Assembly: GCF_009647605.1 (NCBI RefSeq)
Contig: NZ_WJIF01000001.1
Location: forward strand, 355,655-419,654
Length of the DNA: 64,000 bases
Direction: 5' to 3'
DNA from: Agromyces agglutinans
GTDB taxonomy: Bacteria; Actinomycetota; Actinomycetes; Actinomycetales; Microbacteriaceae
Shown here: positions 56,524 to 64,000 of the stretch, piece after piece
How positions within the stretch are numbered: position 1 is the stretch's first letter
How the letters are laid out: the number at the start of each line of letters is the position of its first letter
Notes under the pieces: model-generated
Told to the model about the DNA's origin: nothing
The model's input: the letters and a program-made list of their open reading frames with translations, nothing else
The model's database searches: none
Program-made: the position numbers and the translations under genes

Positions 56524-57768
56524 ATGACCGTCAGACCCGGCCGCATCGTCGGCATCTCCGTCGGCGCCCTCGCGATCCTCGGCATCGGCGTCTACGGTCC
56601 GGCGATGCTGCTCGGCCCGCTCCCCGCGGTCGCCGTCGAGGCCGCCGCGACCGCCGCCGCCCCGCCGTCCGCGCTGGCGGTGACCCTCCCGGCCGACGGT
56701 GCGAGCGCGCTCGGCGTCGTCGGCACTGACGGCGAGACCGCGGTCATCGCCACGGCCGGTGCGACCGAGGCGGTGCCCATCGGCGGCGCGGCGAAGCTGG
56801 TCACCCTGCTCGCGACACTCGACTCGCTGTCGCTCGCTGCCGGCTCCGAGGGCCCCGCGATCGCCATCGGGCCCACCGACTACACCGGCTACCTCGACTA
56901 CCGCGCCGAGGACTCGCGAACGCTCCAGGTCTCCCCCGGCGAGCAGTGGTCGCAGCGCGACGTCGTGCGTGCGGTGCTGCTCGCCTCGAGCAACAACCAC
57001 GCCGACACCCTCGCCCGCTGGGCGTTCGGCAGCATCGACCAGTACGTCGCGGCGGCGAACGACTGGCTCGCGTCCAAGGGGTTCACGACGCTGCACGTCG
57101 CCGACGCGACCGGCCTCTCGGGCGACAACGTGGGCACCGCTGAAGAGCTCGCGAAGCTCGCCGGGCTCGCCGTCGCCGACCCCGCCATCGCCGCCATCCT
57201 CGACGGCGACGCGCCGGTCGGGGTCGGCGCAAAGACCGTTCCCGACGTCGTCGACCACCTCGGCGACCGCGGGGTGCGCGCCCTCACCCGCACGTACACC
57301 GACCAGGCGGCGATCTCCTTCCTGTTCACCACCGAGGTCCCGGCGAGCGACGGCTCCGAACCGGTTCGTCTGGTCGGGGCGATGACGCTCATGCCCGACT
57401 ACGAGACGCTCGACCCGGCCGTCGCGGCCACCGTCGACTCCGCGGTCGCCGCCGCGCAGCCGGTCGATGTGATCAGCGCGGGCTCGGCCTACGGCCGGGT
57501 CGTCGCCCCGTGGGGCGACCGCGCCGACCTCGTCGCGCAGGCGACCCGCACCAGCGCCGGCTGGGGATCCGCGATCGGCGAGGCATCCGTCGACGTCGAC
57601 GCGTTCACGACCGCCGGCGCCGGTTCGCCGGTCGGGAGGGTCGCGGTGCCGACGCCGTCGGGCGAACTCGCATCACCGCTCGAGCTGTCGGCGCCGATCA
57701 CGGATCCGGGTCCGCTCTGGCGACTGACGAACCCGGGGCCGATCATCGGCGAGTACCTCGCCGGCTGA
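56524..57768 (+). CDS. DD-carboxypeptidase-like protein lacking the catalytic serine
   Basis: 414 residues with an N-terminal membrane anchor (IVGISVGALAILGIGVYGPAM), so extracytoplasmic. The overall layout is that of the D-alanyl-D-alanine carboxypeptidases of peptidoglycan maturation. The SxxK motif is replaced by Gly88-Ala-Ala-Lys91 (VPIGGAAKLVT), the SxN motif remains as SSNN (about 155-158), and the expected KTG is replaced by TRTYT (about 255-259). The reading frame is intact. It is therefore probably a pseudoenzyme that binds wall material or regulates another hydrolase, rather than a broken gene. The start is the ATG six bases after TAATCT. Confidence 0.85.
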   Translation: MTVRPGRIVGISVGALAILGIGVYGPAMLLGPLPAVAVEAAATAAAPPSALAVTLPADGASALGVVGTDGETAVIATAGATEAVPIGGAAKLVTLLATLDSLSLAAGSEGPAIAIGPTDYTGYLDYRAEDSRTLQVSPGEQWSQRDVVRAVLLASSNNHADTLARWAFGSIDQYVAAANDWLASKGFTTLHVADATGLSGDNVGTAEELAKLAGLAVADPAIAAILDGDAPVGVGAKTVPDVVDHLGDRGVRALTRTYTDQAAISFLFTTEVPASDGSEPVRLVGAMTLMPDYETLDPAVAATVDSAVAAAQPVDVISAGSAYGRVVAPWGDRADLVAQATRTSAGWGSAIGEASVDVDAFTTAGAGSPVGRVAVPTPSGELASPLELSAPITDPGPLWRLTNPGPIIGEYLAG

Positions 57769-57843
57769 CGCACGGGCGCACCGCGCACCGCAGCCCGATA
57801 CCGCGCTGCAGCGACCTGCCGTTGTCGCCGGGTTGTCGCCGGC

Positions 57844-58101
57844 CTACTCGTTGTCGTCCTGGTCGAATTCGACCGGGTCGGAGTCGCCCGCGTCGAACCG
57901 GAAGCGCACGCGCACCTCGCCGTCGACCTCGCGATGCTCGACCGCGTCGTACCAGAACATCGACTCCAGCCCGTCGACCGCCGCGACCTGCGCGATGCGC
58001 TCCTCGGGCGAGCCGCCGACCAGCGCGCGTCGTTCGAACTCCCCCTCGAGCGGGCCGTCGATGAACTCGGCGAGGTACTCGCCGTTGGTCTCTGCACTCA
58101 T
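57844..58101 (-). CDS. Small acidic protein
   Basis: 85 residues, not recognised. It is strongly acidic (GPLEGEFERRALV, DAGDSDPVEFDQDDNE) and predicted soluble. A central beta-strand set is likely (EHREVDGEVRVRFRF). A TACGGT -10 lies six bases before the ATG, whose spacer is GGAGGG, also a Shine-Dalgarno box. The longer reading upstream is in-frame but without coding character. It follows the kinase-like gene by 43 bases on the same strand. Confidence 0.7.
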   Translation of the reverse strand: MSAETNGEYLAEFIDGPLEGEFERRALVGGSPEERIAQVAAVDGLESMFWYDAVEHREVDGEVRVRFRFDAGDSDPVEFDQDDNE

Positions 58102-58107
58102 CCCTCC

Positions 58108-58113
58108 ACCGTA
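58108..58113 (-). promoter_or_regulatory. -10 box of the small acidic protein gene
   Basis: On the minus strand TACGGT ends six bases before the ATG. Confidence 0.4.
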
Positions 58114-58144
58114 GTCCTGCGGTGCGCCGAGCGCTCGAGCCGGC

Positions 58145-58738
58145 TCACCGGCCGACGCGTCGCAGCACGACGTGGGCGGTCCGCCGCGGGTCGGCACGGG
58201 CGACGTACCGCCGCCACTGCGTCTCCCACATCTCCCAGAACGGGTCGAATGCGCCCGCGTCGCGTTCGAGCGCGGCGCGCCGCCGTTCGGCATCGGATGC
58301 CTCGAGCCAGATCCGCAGGCTCGGCACGCCCTCGACCGCCGCGAACGCGCCGCATCCCTCGACGATGACGAGGCGGCCCGGGCGGACGCGCTCGACCCCG
58401 CCGGGCCGATCAGCCGCCCAGTCCCAGGTGGCGACCTCTCCGACGCGGCCGTTCGCGAGCCGCCGCACCAGCCGCCGGCCGACGAGGTCGGCTCCCGCGG
58501 TGAGGCCGTGCCAGCCCGGGTACACGGCGTCGAGGCGCACGAGCTCGGGCAGGTGCCCCGGCCAGGTGCGCCCCAGCGCCGTCGCGAAGGTCGATTTGCC
58601 GACGCCGCTGGCCCCGTCGATCGCGATCAGGGTCAACCCGAGCGCGCCCGCGGCGCGCCGGATCCCGGGCAACGCGGCCGCCGCTCCACTCACGTACGCA
58701 CTCCTCGCGACCGCACCGGGGTCGCGAGCGCCATCCAC
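58145..58738 (-). CDS. P-loop kinase-like protein coupled to the YkoEDC transporter
   Basis: 197 residues. Walker A is AIDGASGVGKST at about residue 40, in the position and form of uridine kinase-like small-molecule kinases; VIVEGCGAF is a candidate Walker B. The C-terminus (EMWETQWRRYVARAD) resembles the lid of such kinases. GTG start, four bases after the stop of the T-component gene, so it is the fourth gene of the riboswitch-controlled operon. It could phosphorylate the imported vitamin or precursor, but the acceptor is not known. Confidence 0.75.
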   Translation of the reverse strand: MDGARDPGAVARSAYVSGAAAALPGIRRAAGALGLTLIAIDGASGVGKSTFATALGRTWPGHLPELVRLDAVYPGWHGLTAGADLVGRRLVRRLANGRVGEVATWDWAADRPGGVERVRPGRLVIVEGCGAFAAVEGVPSLRIWLEASDAERRRAALERDAGAFDPFWEMWETQWRRYVARADPRRTAHVVLRRVGR

Positions 58739-58742
58739 GGCC

Positions 58743-59630
58743 TCACGACCACACCGGGTGGAAGGTTCCCGCCGCGATCGCCGCGCCGATCGCGATCGCC
58801 GCGATCGCGAGGGCGAGCAGCACCAGCACCGCGTCGGGCCAGCCGACCGTCGACGGCCGGGCCCAGGTGCGCGGATGATCCGAGCCGAATCCGCGCGCCT
58901 CCATGGCCGTGGCGAGCTTGCTGCCGCGTCGGATCGCGAGGACGAGCAGCGCGAACGCCATCGTGGCGAACCGGCGCAGCGCGCCGTGGTCGCCGATGCC
59001 TCTCGCGCGACGCGACAGGCCCATCGCGCGCCAGTCCTCGACGAACAGTCCCACGAGTCGGGCGCCCGCCAGGGCGCCGAGGACGAACCGGCTCGGCAGT
59101 CGCCAGACCTGGGCGAGTCCGTCGGCCAGGTCGGTCGGGTCGACGTCGAGGAACAGCAGCACGGCCGGCAGGCCGATCGCCAGGACGCGGATGGTCACGG
59201 CGATCGCCAGCTCGATGGAGCCGTCAGTGATTCGCGCAAGCCAGAACTCGGCGTACACCGTGCCCGAAGGCTCGCCGTAGAGCAGCATCGACACCCCGGC
59301 GATCGGGGCTGCGATGAGGATCGGCCAGGTTCGGCGCATGAGCAGCCCCGGCGTGACGCCCGCGAACGCGAACAGCACCAGCTGCACGACCAGGGCGACC
59401 GCAGCACTCACCCAGTCGACGGTGAGCAGCAGCGGCGTGGTGAGCACCATCGCGGCCGCCAGCCGGGTCACCGGGTTCACACGGCCGACGAATCGGAGCC
59501 GGCCGGGCCGTGCGATCACGGCGGCAGGCGCGGGTGGCGCTGCAGCAGGCGCCGCGGCGCCGGAACGCTCCGGCGACGACCGACGCGCCGGAGACGGCGT
59601 CTCGGTTGCGCGTTGTCCGGTGGCGCTCAT
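58743..59630 (-). CDS. ECF transporter T component (YkoC-like)
   Basis: 295 residues. An N-terminal disordered Pro/Ala segment of about 40 residues is followed by five or six helices. The coupling motif SRRARGIGDHG and the second MEARGFGSDH are the Ala-Arg-Gly motifs that contact the ATPases. Overlaps the ATPase gene by four bases. With the fused ATPase and the S component it forms an energy-coupling-factor importer in the cytoplasmic membrane. Confidence 0.9.
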   Translation of the reverse strand: MSATGQRATETPSPARRSSPERSGAAAPAAAPPAPAAVIARPGRLRFVGRVNPVTRLAAAMVLTTPLLLTVDWVSAAVALVVQLVLFAFAGVTPGLLMRRTWPILIAAPIAGVSMLLYGEPSGTVYAEFWLARITDGSIELAIAVTIRVLAIGLPAVLLFLDVDPTDLADGLAQVWRLPSRFVLGALAGARLVGLFVEDWRAMGLSRRARGIGDHGALRRFATMAFALLVLAIRRGSKLATAMEARGFGSDHPRTWARPSTVGWPDAVLVLLALAIAAIAIGAAIAAGTFHPVWS

Positions 59631-61111
59631 GCGGCCCTCCGCCCGACGCCCGACGATGCCGTCAGCTCGAGGTGCCGATCGCCGAGCGCAGCCAGGAAGG
59701 CTGCGTCGTGGGTGACCGACAGCACCGTGGTCCCGTCGTCGACGAGCTCACGCAGCAGGCGGACGAGCTCGGTCCAGGTCACGCGATCCTGACCGAACGT
59801 CGGTTCGTCGAGGATCATGACGTCCGGCTGCGCGACGAGGGCGGAGGCGACCGTGAGCCGGCGCTGCTCGCCCCCCGAGAGCGTGAACGGGTTCGCCTCC
59901 GCCAGGGCGTCGAGCCGGAGCCGTTGCAGCACCTCGTCGACGCGGCTCGCCGCCGCGGCGTCGAGCCGACCGAGGGCCCGCACCGCGACGCCCACCTCGT
60001 CGCGCACGGTGCGGGCGACGAACTGGTGCTCGGGTTCCTGGAAGACGGTGCCGATGCGCGTGAGGAGCTGCTTCGAGCGCCACCGGATGGGCTCGGGCGC
60101 GAGGCCTCGGGCGAGCCCGGGCGACGCGGCGAGCCGGCCGGCGATCGGGTGGAGCAGCCCGCCCATGGTCAGCGCGAGCGTCGACTTGCCGACGCCGTTC
60201 GGCCCCGTCAGCACGGTCGAGGCCGCCTCCGGCAGGTCGAGGTCGAGTCCGGACTGCACGAGCGCACCGGGCTCGCGGCCGATCGCGAGGTGCTCGGCGC
60301 TGAGCACGGCCGTCGTCGTGCGCGGCGGCCGTGCCGCCTCGACCTCGGCGGGCGCGCCGGGAACCCACACCCCTGCCTCGAGGAGCGCCGTCGAGTGGTC
60401 GCGGAGCACCTGGTCGGGCACCCCGTCGGCGACGAGGCGACCGTCGCGGCCGAACACCACGAGCCTCGTGACCAGCTCGAGCCAGACGTCGAGGCGGTGC
60501 TCGACCACGACGAGCGTCGCGCCGGTCGCGTCGAGCACACGGCCGACGGCGTCGCGCACCTCCGCGACGCCGTGCGGGTCGAGGTTCGCGGTGGGTTCGT
60601 CGAGCAGGAGGAGCCCGGGCCGCATGGCCAGCGCGCCCGCGAGCGCCAGGCGCTGCTTCTGCCCGCCCGAGAGCGCGCTCGTCGATCGGTCGAGCGGCAC
60701 GTCGAGCCCGACGGCCTCGAGCGCCAGGCCGACGCGGGGCCAGATCTCCTCGCGGGTGACGCCGAGGTTCTCGCACCCGAAGGCGACGTCGTCGCCGACC
60801 CTGGCGAGGATCACCTGGGAGTCCGGGTCCTGCAGCACGAGCCCAGCCCGCCCGCGGGCGGCCGACGGTTCGACGCCGTCGACGAGGAGCGTGCCACGTG
60901 ACTCGCCCTCCTCCGCCCCGCCGTGGACGCCGGCGAGGGCGTGCAGGAACGTCGACTTGCCGCTCCCCGACGGACCCGCCACGAGCACTCGCTCACCCGC
61001 GTGGACGCGCAGGTCGATGCCGTCGACCGCCCACCGGATCCGGCCGGCGTGCCGCCAGCCCCACCCGCGCGCCTCGACGCCGGCGGGACGCGACCCGAAC
61101 CGCTCGGGCAT
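59627..61111 (-). CDS. ECF transporter fused ATPase (YkoD-like)
   Basis: 494 residues containing two complete ABC domains. First domain: AGPSGSGKST, LSGGQKQRLALAGAL, LLLLDEPTANLD. Second domain: TGPNGVGKST, LSGGEQRRLTVASAL, VMILDEPTFGQD. No membrane helix. This fusion is the YkoD type of energy-coupling-factor ATPase. The ATG is three bases after the S component stop, and its own stop overlaps the T component gene. A start further up is possible, since the frame continues into the S component, but the homology begins here. Confidence 0.92.
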   Translation of the reverse strand: MPERFGSRPAGVEARGWGWRHAGRIRWAVDGIDLRVHAGERVLVAGPSGSGKSTFLHALAGVHGGAEEGESRGTLLVDGVEPSAARGRAGLVLQDPDSQVILARVGDDVAFGCENLGVTREEIWPRVGLALEAVGLDVPLDRSTSALSGGQKQRLALAGALAMRPGLLLLDEPTANLDPHGVAEVRDAVGRVLDATGATLVVVEHRLDVWLELVTRLVVFGRDGRLVADGVPDQVLRDHSTALLEAGVWVPGAPAEVEAARPPRTTTAVLSAEHLAIGREPGALVQSGLDLDLPEAASTVLTGPNGVGKSTLALTMGGLLHPIAGRLAASPGLARGLAPEPIRWRSKQLLTRIGTVFQEPEHQFVARTVRDEVGVAVRALGRLDAAAASRVDEVLQRLRLDALAEANPFTLSGGEQRRLTVASALVAQPDVMILDEPTFGQDRVTWTELVRLLRELVDDGTTVLSVTHDAAFLAALGDRHLELTASSGVGRRAA

Positions 61112-61113
61112 CG

Positions 61114-61752
61114 TCAGACCCGCTGGGTCACGGCCTGCCCGGCCGCGAATCGATTGAGCGCACCGGTCGCCGCGAGGGCGCGCACGAGGATCCAGCCGAG
61201 GAGACCGGCGAGCAGCGCGCCCGAGACGACCACGGCGACGAAGTAGATGCCGAGGAACTCGGCCGACTTGGCCAGGTTGCCCGAGGTGAAGAGCTCGAGC
61301 GTCCACGCCGCGGCACCGGCCGCGGCGCCGGCAAGCATCGCCGGGACGACGCCGAACCGCCGGTAGGCGAACAGCGCGAAGACGAGCTCGGCGCCGAGCC
61401 CCTGGGCGATCCCCGAGTACAGCGTCTCGATTCCCCACTGGTTGCCGATGAGCGCCGAGACGAGCGCCGCGACGACCTCGACGAACAGCGCGGCTCCCGG
61501 TTTGCGGATGACGAGCCCGCCGAGTACGCCGCCGATCAGCCAGATGCCCACGGCGATGCCGCCGAGGCCGGGCGTGAGCGCGTCGGCTGCCGAGAACCAG
61601 GCGTAGCCGACGTTGTTCCAGAAGAGGAAGAGCAGGCCTGTCGCGACGCCGAGCACGGCGGCGACGACGATGTCGACGACCCTCCAGCGGAGGTTGCGCG
61701 GCCGTGCGGCCCGCGAGTCGGTCGTGCTGGATGCTGATGCGGTTGCGTGCAC
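61114..61752 (-). CDS. ECF transporter S component (YkoE-like)
   Basis: 212 residues with about six helices after a basic N-terminus (RWRVVDIVVAAVLGVATGLLF starts the first). It resembles YkoE, the substrate-binding component for thiamine or its precursor hydroxymethylpyrimidine. The upstream TPP riboswitch supports this. It starts at GTG (VHATASASS) with the GAAAGG box that can be masked by a hairpin. First gene of the operon ykoE-ykoD-ykoC-kinase. Confidence 0.9.
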   Translation of the reverse strand: MHATASASSTTDSRAARPRNLRWRVVDIVVAAVLGVATGLLFLFWNNVGYAWFSAADALTPGLGGIAVGIWLIGGVLGGLVIRKPGAALFVEVVAALVSALIGNQWGIETLYSGIAQGLGAELVFALFAYRRFGVVPAMLAGAAAGAAAWTLELFTSGNLAKSAEFLGIYFVAVVVSGALLAGLLGWILVRALAATGALNRFAAGQAVTQRV

Positions 61753-61761
61753 TGTCGTGCC

Positions 61762-61779
61762 CTTTCGTTCGAAGGAAAG
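61762..61779 (-). promoter_or_regulatory. Candidate Shine-Dalgarno-masking hairpin
   Basis: On the minus strand CTTTC and GAAAG pair around eight bases, and GAAAG is part of the Shine-Dalgarno box of the S component gene. It lies between the riboswitch and the start codon. Confidence 0.45.
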
Positions 61780-61802
61780 CGGCACGGGAATGAGATGCGA
61801 TG

Positions 61803-61893
61803 CCCTCCCTGCGCTGGCATGACCCAGATCAGGTTCGACGGTCGAAGGTTGGAGAACCTTCCTCTCAGCCCGGCTCACCGGACTCCCGTGTTC
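61803..61893 (-). promoter_or_regulatory. TPP riboswitch (THI element)
   Basis: The minus strand holds the conserved aptamer cores: GGGCTGAGAGG at its 5' side and ACCTGATCTGGGTCATGCCA with GCGCAGGGA at its 3' side, separated by a variable hairpin. The aptamer senses thiamine pyrophosphate and lies about 50 bases upstream of the transporter start. Confidence 0.93.
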
Positions 61894-61901
61894 AGGGCAC
61901 G

Positions 61902-61907
61902 AGTATA
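61902..61907 (-). promoter_or_regulatory. -10 box of the TPP-riboswitch transcript
   Basis: TATACT on the minus strand stands just before the riboswitch aptamer, which fits a start about ten bases downstream. No clear -35 was found. Confidence 0.45.
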
Positions 61908-61944
61908 CGCCGAACGCGACACACGCGCGCCGGCGGGGACCGGG

Positions 61945-62280
61945 TCAGCGCTTGAGGGCGCGGATGACCCAGCGCAGCGCCTTGCCGGTGACCCAGATGA
62001 GCGGGGTCGCGGCGAGGATCAGCCCGATCAGGTTGGGCTCGAAGCGCACGTCGCCACCGCCCCGGCCGACGTATGCGCCGAGCGGAATGGACGCGCCGCC
62101 GCCGCCCCCGCCCGTGCCCTGCTGGCCCTTCTCGTCGGCGCCGCTGCCGCCGCCGAATCCGTACCAGCCGAGCGCGACCGGCACAACGGTGGTGCCGCCG
62201 ACGTCGATCGGTTCGCCGTACGAGGTCTTCACGCCGACACCGGCGACGTTCTCCGCGAGGTCAAGGACGAATTCAGCCAT
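61945..62280 (-). CDS. GerW-like family protein
   Basis: 111 residues. The form GEPIDVGGTTVVPVALGWYGF, a Gly-rich middle (GGGGGGASIP) and a C-terminal membrane helix (NLIGLILAATPLIWVTGKALR) is that of the GerW/YtfJ family, named for a germination factor of spore formers. In non-sporulating actinobacteria its function is unknown. TAGCGT lies six bases before the ATG. It is separate from the transporter operon by the riboswitch promoter region. Confidence 0.82.
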   Translation of the reverse strand: MAEFVLDLAENVAGVGVKTSYGEPIDVGGTTVVPVALGWYGFGGGSGADEKGQQGTGGGGGGASIPLGAYVGRGGGDVRFEPNLIGLILAATPLIWVTGKALRWVIRALKR

Positions 62281-62286
62281 GTCGCC

Positions 62287-62292
62287 ACGCTA
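62287..62292 (-). promoter_or_regulatory. -10 box of the GerW-like gene
   Basis: TAGCGT on the minus strand ends six bases before the ATG. Confidence 0.5.
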
Positions 62293-62376
62293 CCGGCGGC
62301 TCGCACGCGGCGACACCCCTTGACGGCGGCCGGATGCCACGACGTGCGGGCGTGCGCTGCGACACGGGTGGGGCGC

Positions 62377-63660
62377 TCAGCCCCGATCGGGACCGCTCTC
62401 GTCATCGTCGTCGAGCGGTCGCCGGAACCGGGCGCCGGCGACGGCGCCGCTGCCGTCGCGGCCGACGAGCGCGGCCGGCTTCACGGCGCCACGGCCGAAC
62501 TTCGCGACGACCCGGTCGATCGTGCGCTCGGCGTCGCGCCACTCCTCGTCGGGGTCCCACAACGCGGTGCCGCCGCTCGGACGCAGCTGCTCGGCGCGCA
62601 CGCCGATCAATCGCACCCGGGCACCGTCGCCCACGAGGTCGTCGAGCGCGGCGGCCGCCTCCTCGTAGATGCGCCGGGCGACGTCGGTCGGCTCGCCGAG
62701 CGTACGCGAACGCGTCACGGTGCGGAAATCGCCGTAGCGCAGCTTCAGCACCACGGTGCGGCCCGTGAGGCCCGCTTTGCGCAGCCGGGCGGCGACGTTC
62801 GTGGACAGGCCGAGCAGCGCCCGGCGGATCTCGTCGGGGTCGGTCAGGTCGTGCCCGAACGTCGTCTCGTGCCCGACGCTGCGCTCGCTGCGCTGGAGGC
62901 TGACCTCGCGCTGGTCGATGCCGTTGGCGAGTCGCGACAGCCTGCCGGCCAGTGCCGGGCCGACGGCTCGTTCGAGCGCTTCGGGCGGCATCGCCGCGAC
63001 GTCGCCGATGGTGCGCAGCCCGAGCCGGGCGAGTGATTCCTCGGTGACCCGGCCGACGCCCCAGAGGGCCGAGACGGGCAGCGGATGCAGGAAGGCGAGC
63101 GTCTCGGCGGCCGGGACGACGAGCATGCCGTCGGGCTTGGCCCGGCTCGAGGCGACCTTGGCGACGTACTTGCTGGCCGCGACGCCCACCGAGCAGGCGA
63201 GCCCGGTCTCGGTGCGCACGCGGTCGCGGATGGTCCACGCGATCTCGGCGGGTGACCCGTGCAGGCGTCGCGCGCCCGACACGTCGAGGAAGGCCTCGTC
63301 GATCGAGAGCGGCTCGACGATCGGCGTCAGGTCGCCGAGGATGGCCATCACGCGCTTCGAGTACTCGGTGTACTTGCGGTAGTCGCCGCGCAGCACGATC
63401 GCGTTCGGACAGCGCTGGAGGGCGACCGACATGGGCATGGCCGAGTTCACGCCGAACCGGCGGGCCTCGTAGCTGGCCGCCGACACGACCCCGCGACCCG
63501 CGGTGCCGCCGACGAGCACGGGCTTGCCCCGCAGCTCGGGACGCGAGAGCAGCTCGACCGACACGAAGAACGCGTCCATGTCGACGTGCAGGATCGGCGT
63601 CGCCGAATCGTCGACCGGCCCCGTGGTCACCTGGCGCGACGAGCCGTCCTGCTTGCTCAC
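62377..63660 (-). CDS. dinB: DNA polymerase IV
   Basis: 427 residues of the Y family of translesion polymerases. Catalytic acidic residues lie in HVDMDAFFVSVE (residues about 26-37) and SIDEAFLDVSG. The thumb has the helix-hairpin-helix segment ARLGLRTIGDVAAMP, and the little-finger domain is complete. The C-terminus ends in FRRPLDDDDESGPDRG without a clear beta-clamp motif. GTG start, leaderless (TAGGGT at six bases). No LexA box was found upstream of it. Confidence 0.95.
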   Translation of the reverse strand: MSKQDGSSRQVTTGPVDDSATPILHVDMDAFFVSVELLSRPELRGKPVLVGGTAGRGVVSAASYEARRFGVNSAMPMSVALQRCPNAIVLRGDYRKYTEYSKRVMAILGDLTPIVEPLSIDEAFLDVSGARRLHGSPAEIAWTIRDRVRTETGLACSVGVAASKYVAKVASSRAKPDGMLVVPAAETLAFLHPLPVSALWGVGRVTEESLARLGLRTIGDVAAMPPEALERAVGPALAGRLSRLANGIDQREVSLQRSERSVGHETTFGHDLTDPDEIRRALLGLSTNVAARLRKAGLTGRTVVLKLRYGDFRTVTRSRTLGEPTDVARRIYEEAAAALDDLVGDGARVRLIGVRAEQLRPSGGTALWDPDEEWRDAERTIDRVVAKFGRGAVKPAALVGRDGSGAVAGARFRRPLDDDDESGPDRG

Positions 63661-63666
63661 GCTGCG

Positions 63667-63672
63667 ACCCTA
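63667..63672 (-). promoter_or_regulatory. -10 box of dinB
   Basis: TAGGGT on the minus strand ends six bases before the dinB GTG. It contains no LexA-like palindrome. Confidence 0.5.
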
Positions 63673-63747
63673 CCCGCGACCGCCGACAGGCCGCCCGGCC
63701 GGGCCCGCGTCGGCTGCCCGGCGCATCGCCCCGGCCGCCGGCAGGCG

Positions 63748-64000
63748 TCAGAACCCGAAGTCGCCACCGCCGAAGTCGCCACCGCCGAAATCGCCGCCGC
63801 CGAAGTCGCCCCAACCGCCGTCGCCCGATGCGTCGGCACCGGATGCCTCGACCGAACCGGCGTCCGCCGACGCATCGCCGGCACCCGAGTCGCCTCCCGA
63901 GTCACCGCCCGCGTCGCCACCGCCCTCGCCGCCCGCCTCGAGCGTGCCCGGGTCGGGCAGGAAGGCCGACACGATCGCGGAGCCGACGACGTAGCCGGCG
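63748..64000 (-). CDS. C-terminal part of a Gly/Asp-rich protein
   Basis: Incomplete at the window edge: the reading frame continues beyond the last base (AGYVVGSAIVSAFLPDPG at its visible start, which looks like the end of a membrane helix). The visible tail of about 84 residues is Gly, Asp and Ala-rich and ends with four GGGDF repeats. The family cannot be told from this end. Many membrane-bound or surface proteins have such low-complexity tails. Confidence 0.6.
   Translation of the reverse strand, partial: AGYVVGSAIVSAFLPDPGTLEAGGEGGGDAGGDSGGDSGAGDASADAGSVEASGADASGDGGWGDFGGGDFGGGDFGGGDFGF
63757..63812 (-). repeat. 15-base repeat encoding GGGDF units
   Basis: Three full and one partial copy of a 15-base unit at the 3' end of the edge gene; each adds five residues in frame. 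Confidence 0.8.

Noticed and set aside
63661-63747. LexA box upstream of dinB
   Set aside because: No TCGAAC-N4-GTTCGA pattern is present; dinB here seems not to be under a consensus SOS box.

Overview
The window looks like a stretch of chromosome from a high-G+C Gram-positive bacterium of the order Micrococcales, most likely the family Microbacteriaceae (Agromyces or a close relative). The evidence is the very G+C-rich coding DNA, the set of actinobacterial families of unknown function (DUF3000, DUF3159, DUF3710, DUF3093, DUF4193, DUF6993), the actinobacterial cell-division protein SepH, paired clpP1/clpP2 genes, a group II truncated haemoglobin, an actinobacterial-type LexA box, and many genes whose -10 box sits 6-8 bases before the start codon, as in leaderless transcripts. 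There is no integrase, transposase, phage gene or CRISPR array. I read it as core chromosome with a few locally interesting modules.

Layout. Positions 1-16200 hold a secreted or anchored alpha/beta hydrolase, DUF3000 with an RNase D-like protein, the beta-oxidation pair fadA-fadB, dxs, aconitase under a perfect 20-base palindrome, the DUF3159-DUF3710-dut run, DUF3093, DUF4193, sepH, and a DUF6504 gene under a LexA box. Positions 16200-22300 hold the protein quality-control block (clpX, a small ATPase, clpP2, clpP1, a TPR protein, trigger factor) and tRNA-Pro and tRNA-Gly. Positions 22300-31100 hold dps with a membrane protein, a copper oxidase-histidine kinase-response regulator run, an amidohydrolase with a PaiB-like flavoprotein, a Nei-type glycosylase and rpiB.

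Positions 31200-42000 hold two full-length aminopeptidase N paralogues that bracket an ABC exporter and a second two-component system, followed by an MscS channel and a truncated haemoglobin. Positions 42000-56500 hold a flavin dehydrogenase, two acyl-CoA thioesterases, a split Rieske/DUF2231 membrane redox pair, the ABC-F factor EttA, a secondary SSB, the divergent msrA/aldo-keto reductase pair, a small gene with an SOS-like palindrome, nadE, a cation antiporter, tRNA-Arg, orn, tRNA-His and a small zinc protease. Positions 56500-64000 hold a DD-carboxypeptidase-like protein lacking its catalytic serine, a TPP-riboswitch-controlled YkoEDC-type vitamin transporter with a co-transcribed P-loop kinase-like gene, a GerW-like protein, dinB and the end of a glycine-rich protein.

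The most distinctive observations are the SOS-type operator of the solitary DUF6504 gene and the related palindrome before a 105-residue protein, the apparent DD-carboxypeptidase pseudoenzyme, the kinase-like gene coupled to the thiamine-family transporter with a possible Shine-Dalgarno-masking hairpin, the shared -10 box of msrA and its divergent neighbour, the paired PepN genes around an ABC/two-component cassette, and the strong excess of the 8-mer CGGATGCC on both strands. Start sites were chosen by eye from Shine-Dalgarno boxes, overlaps with upstream stops, -10 spacing and family N-termini.
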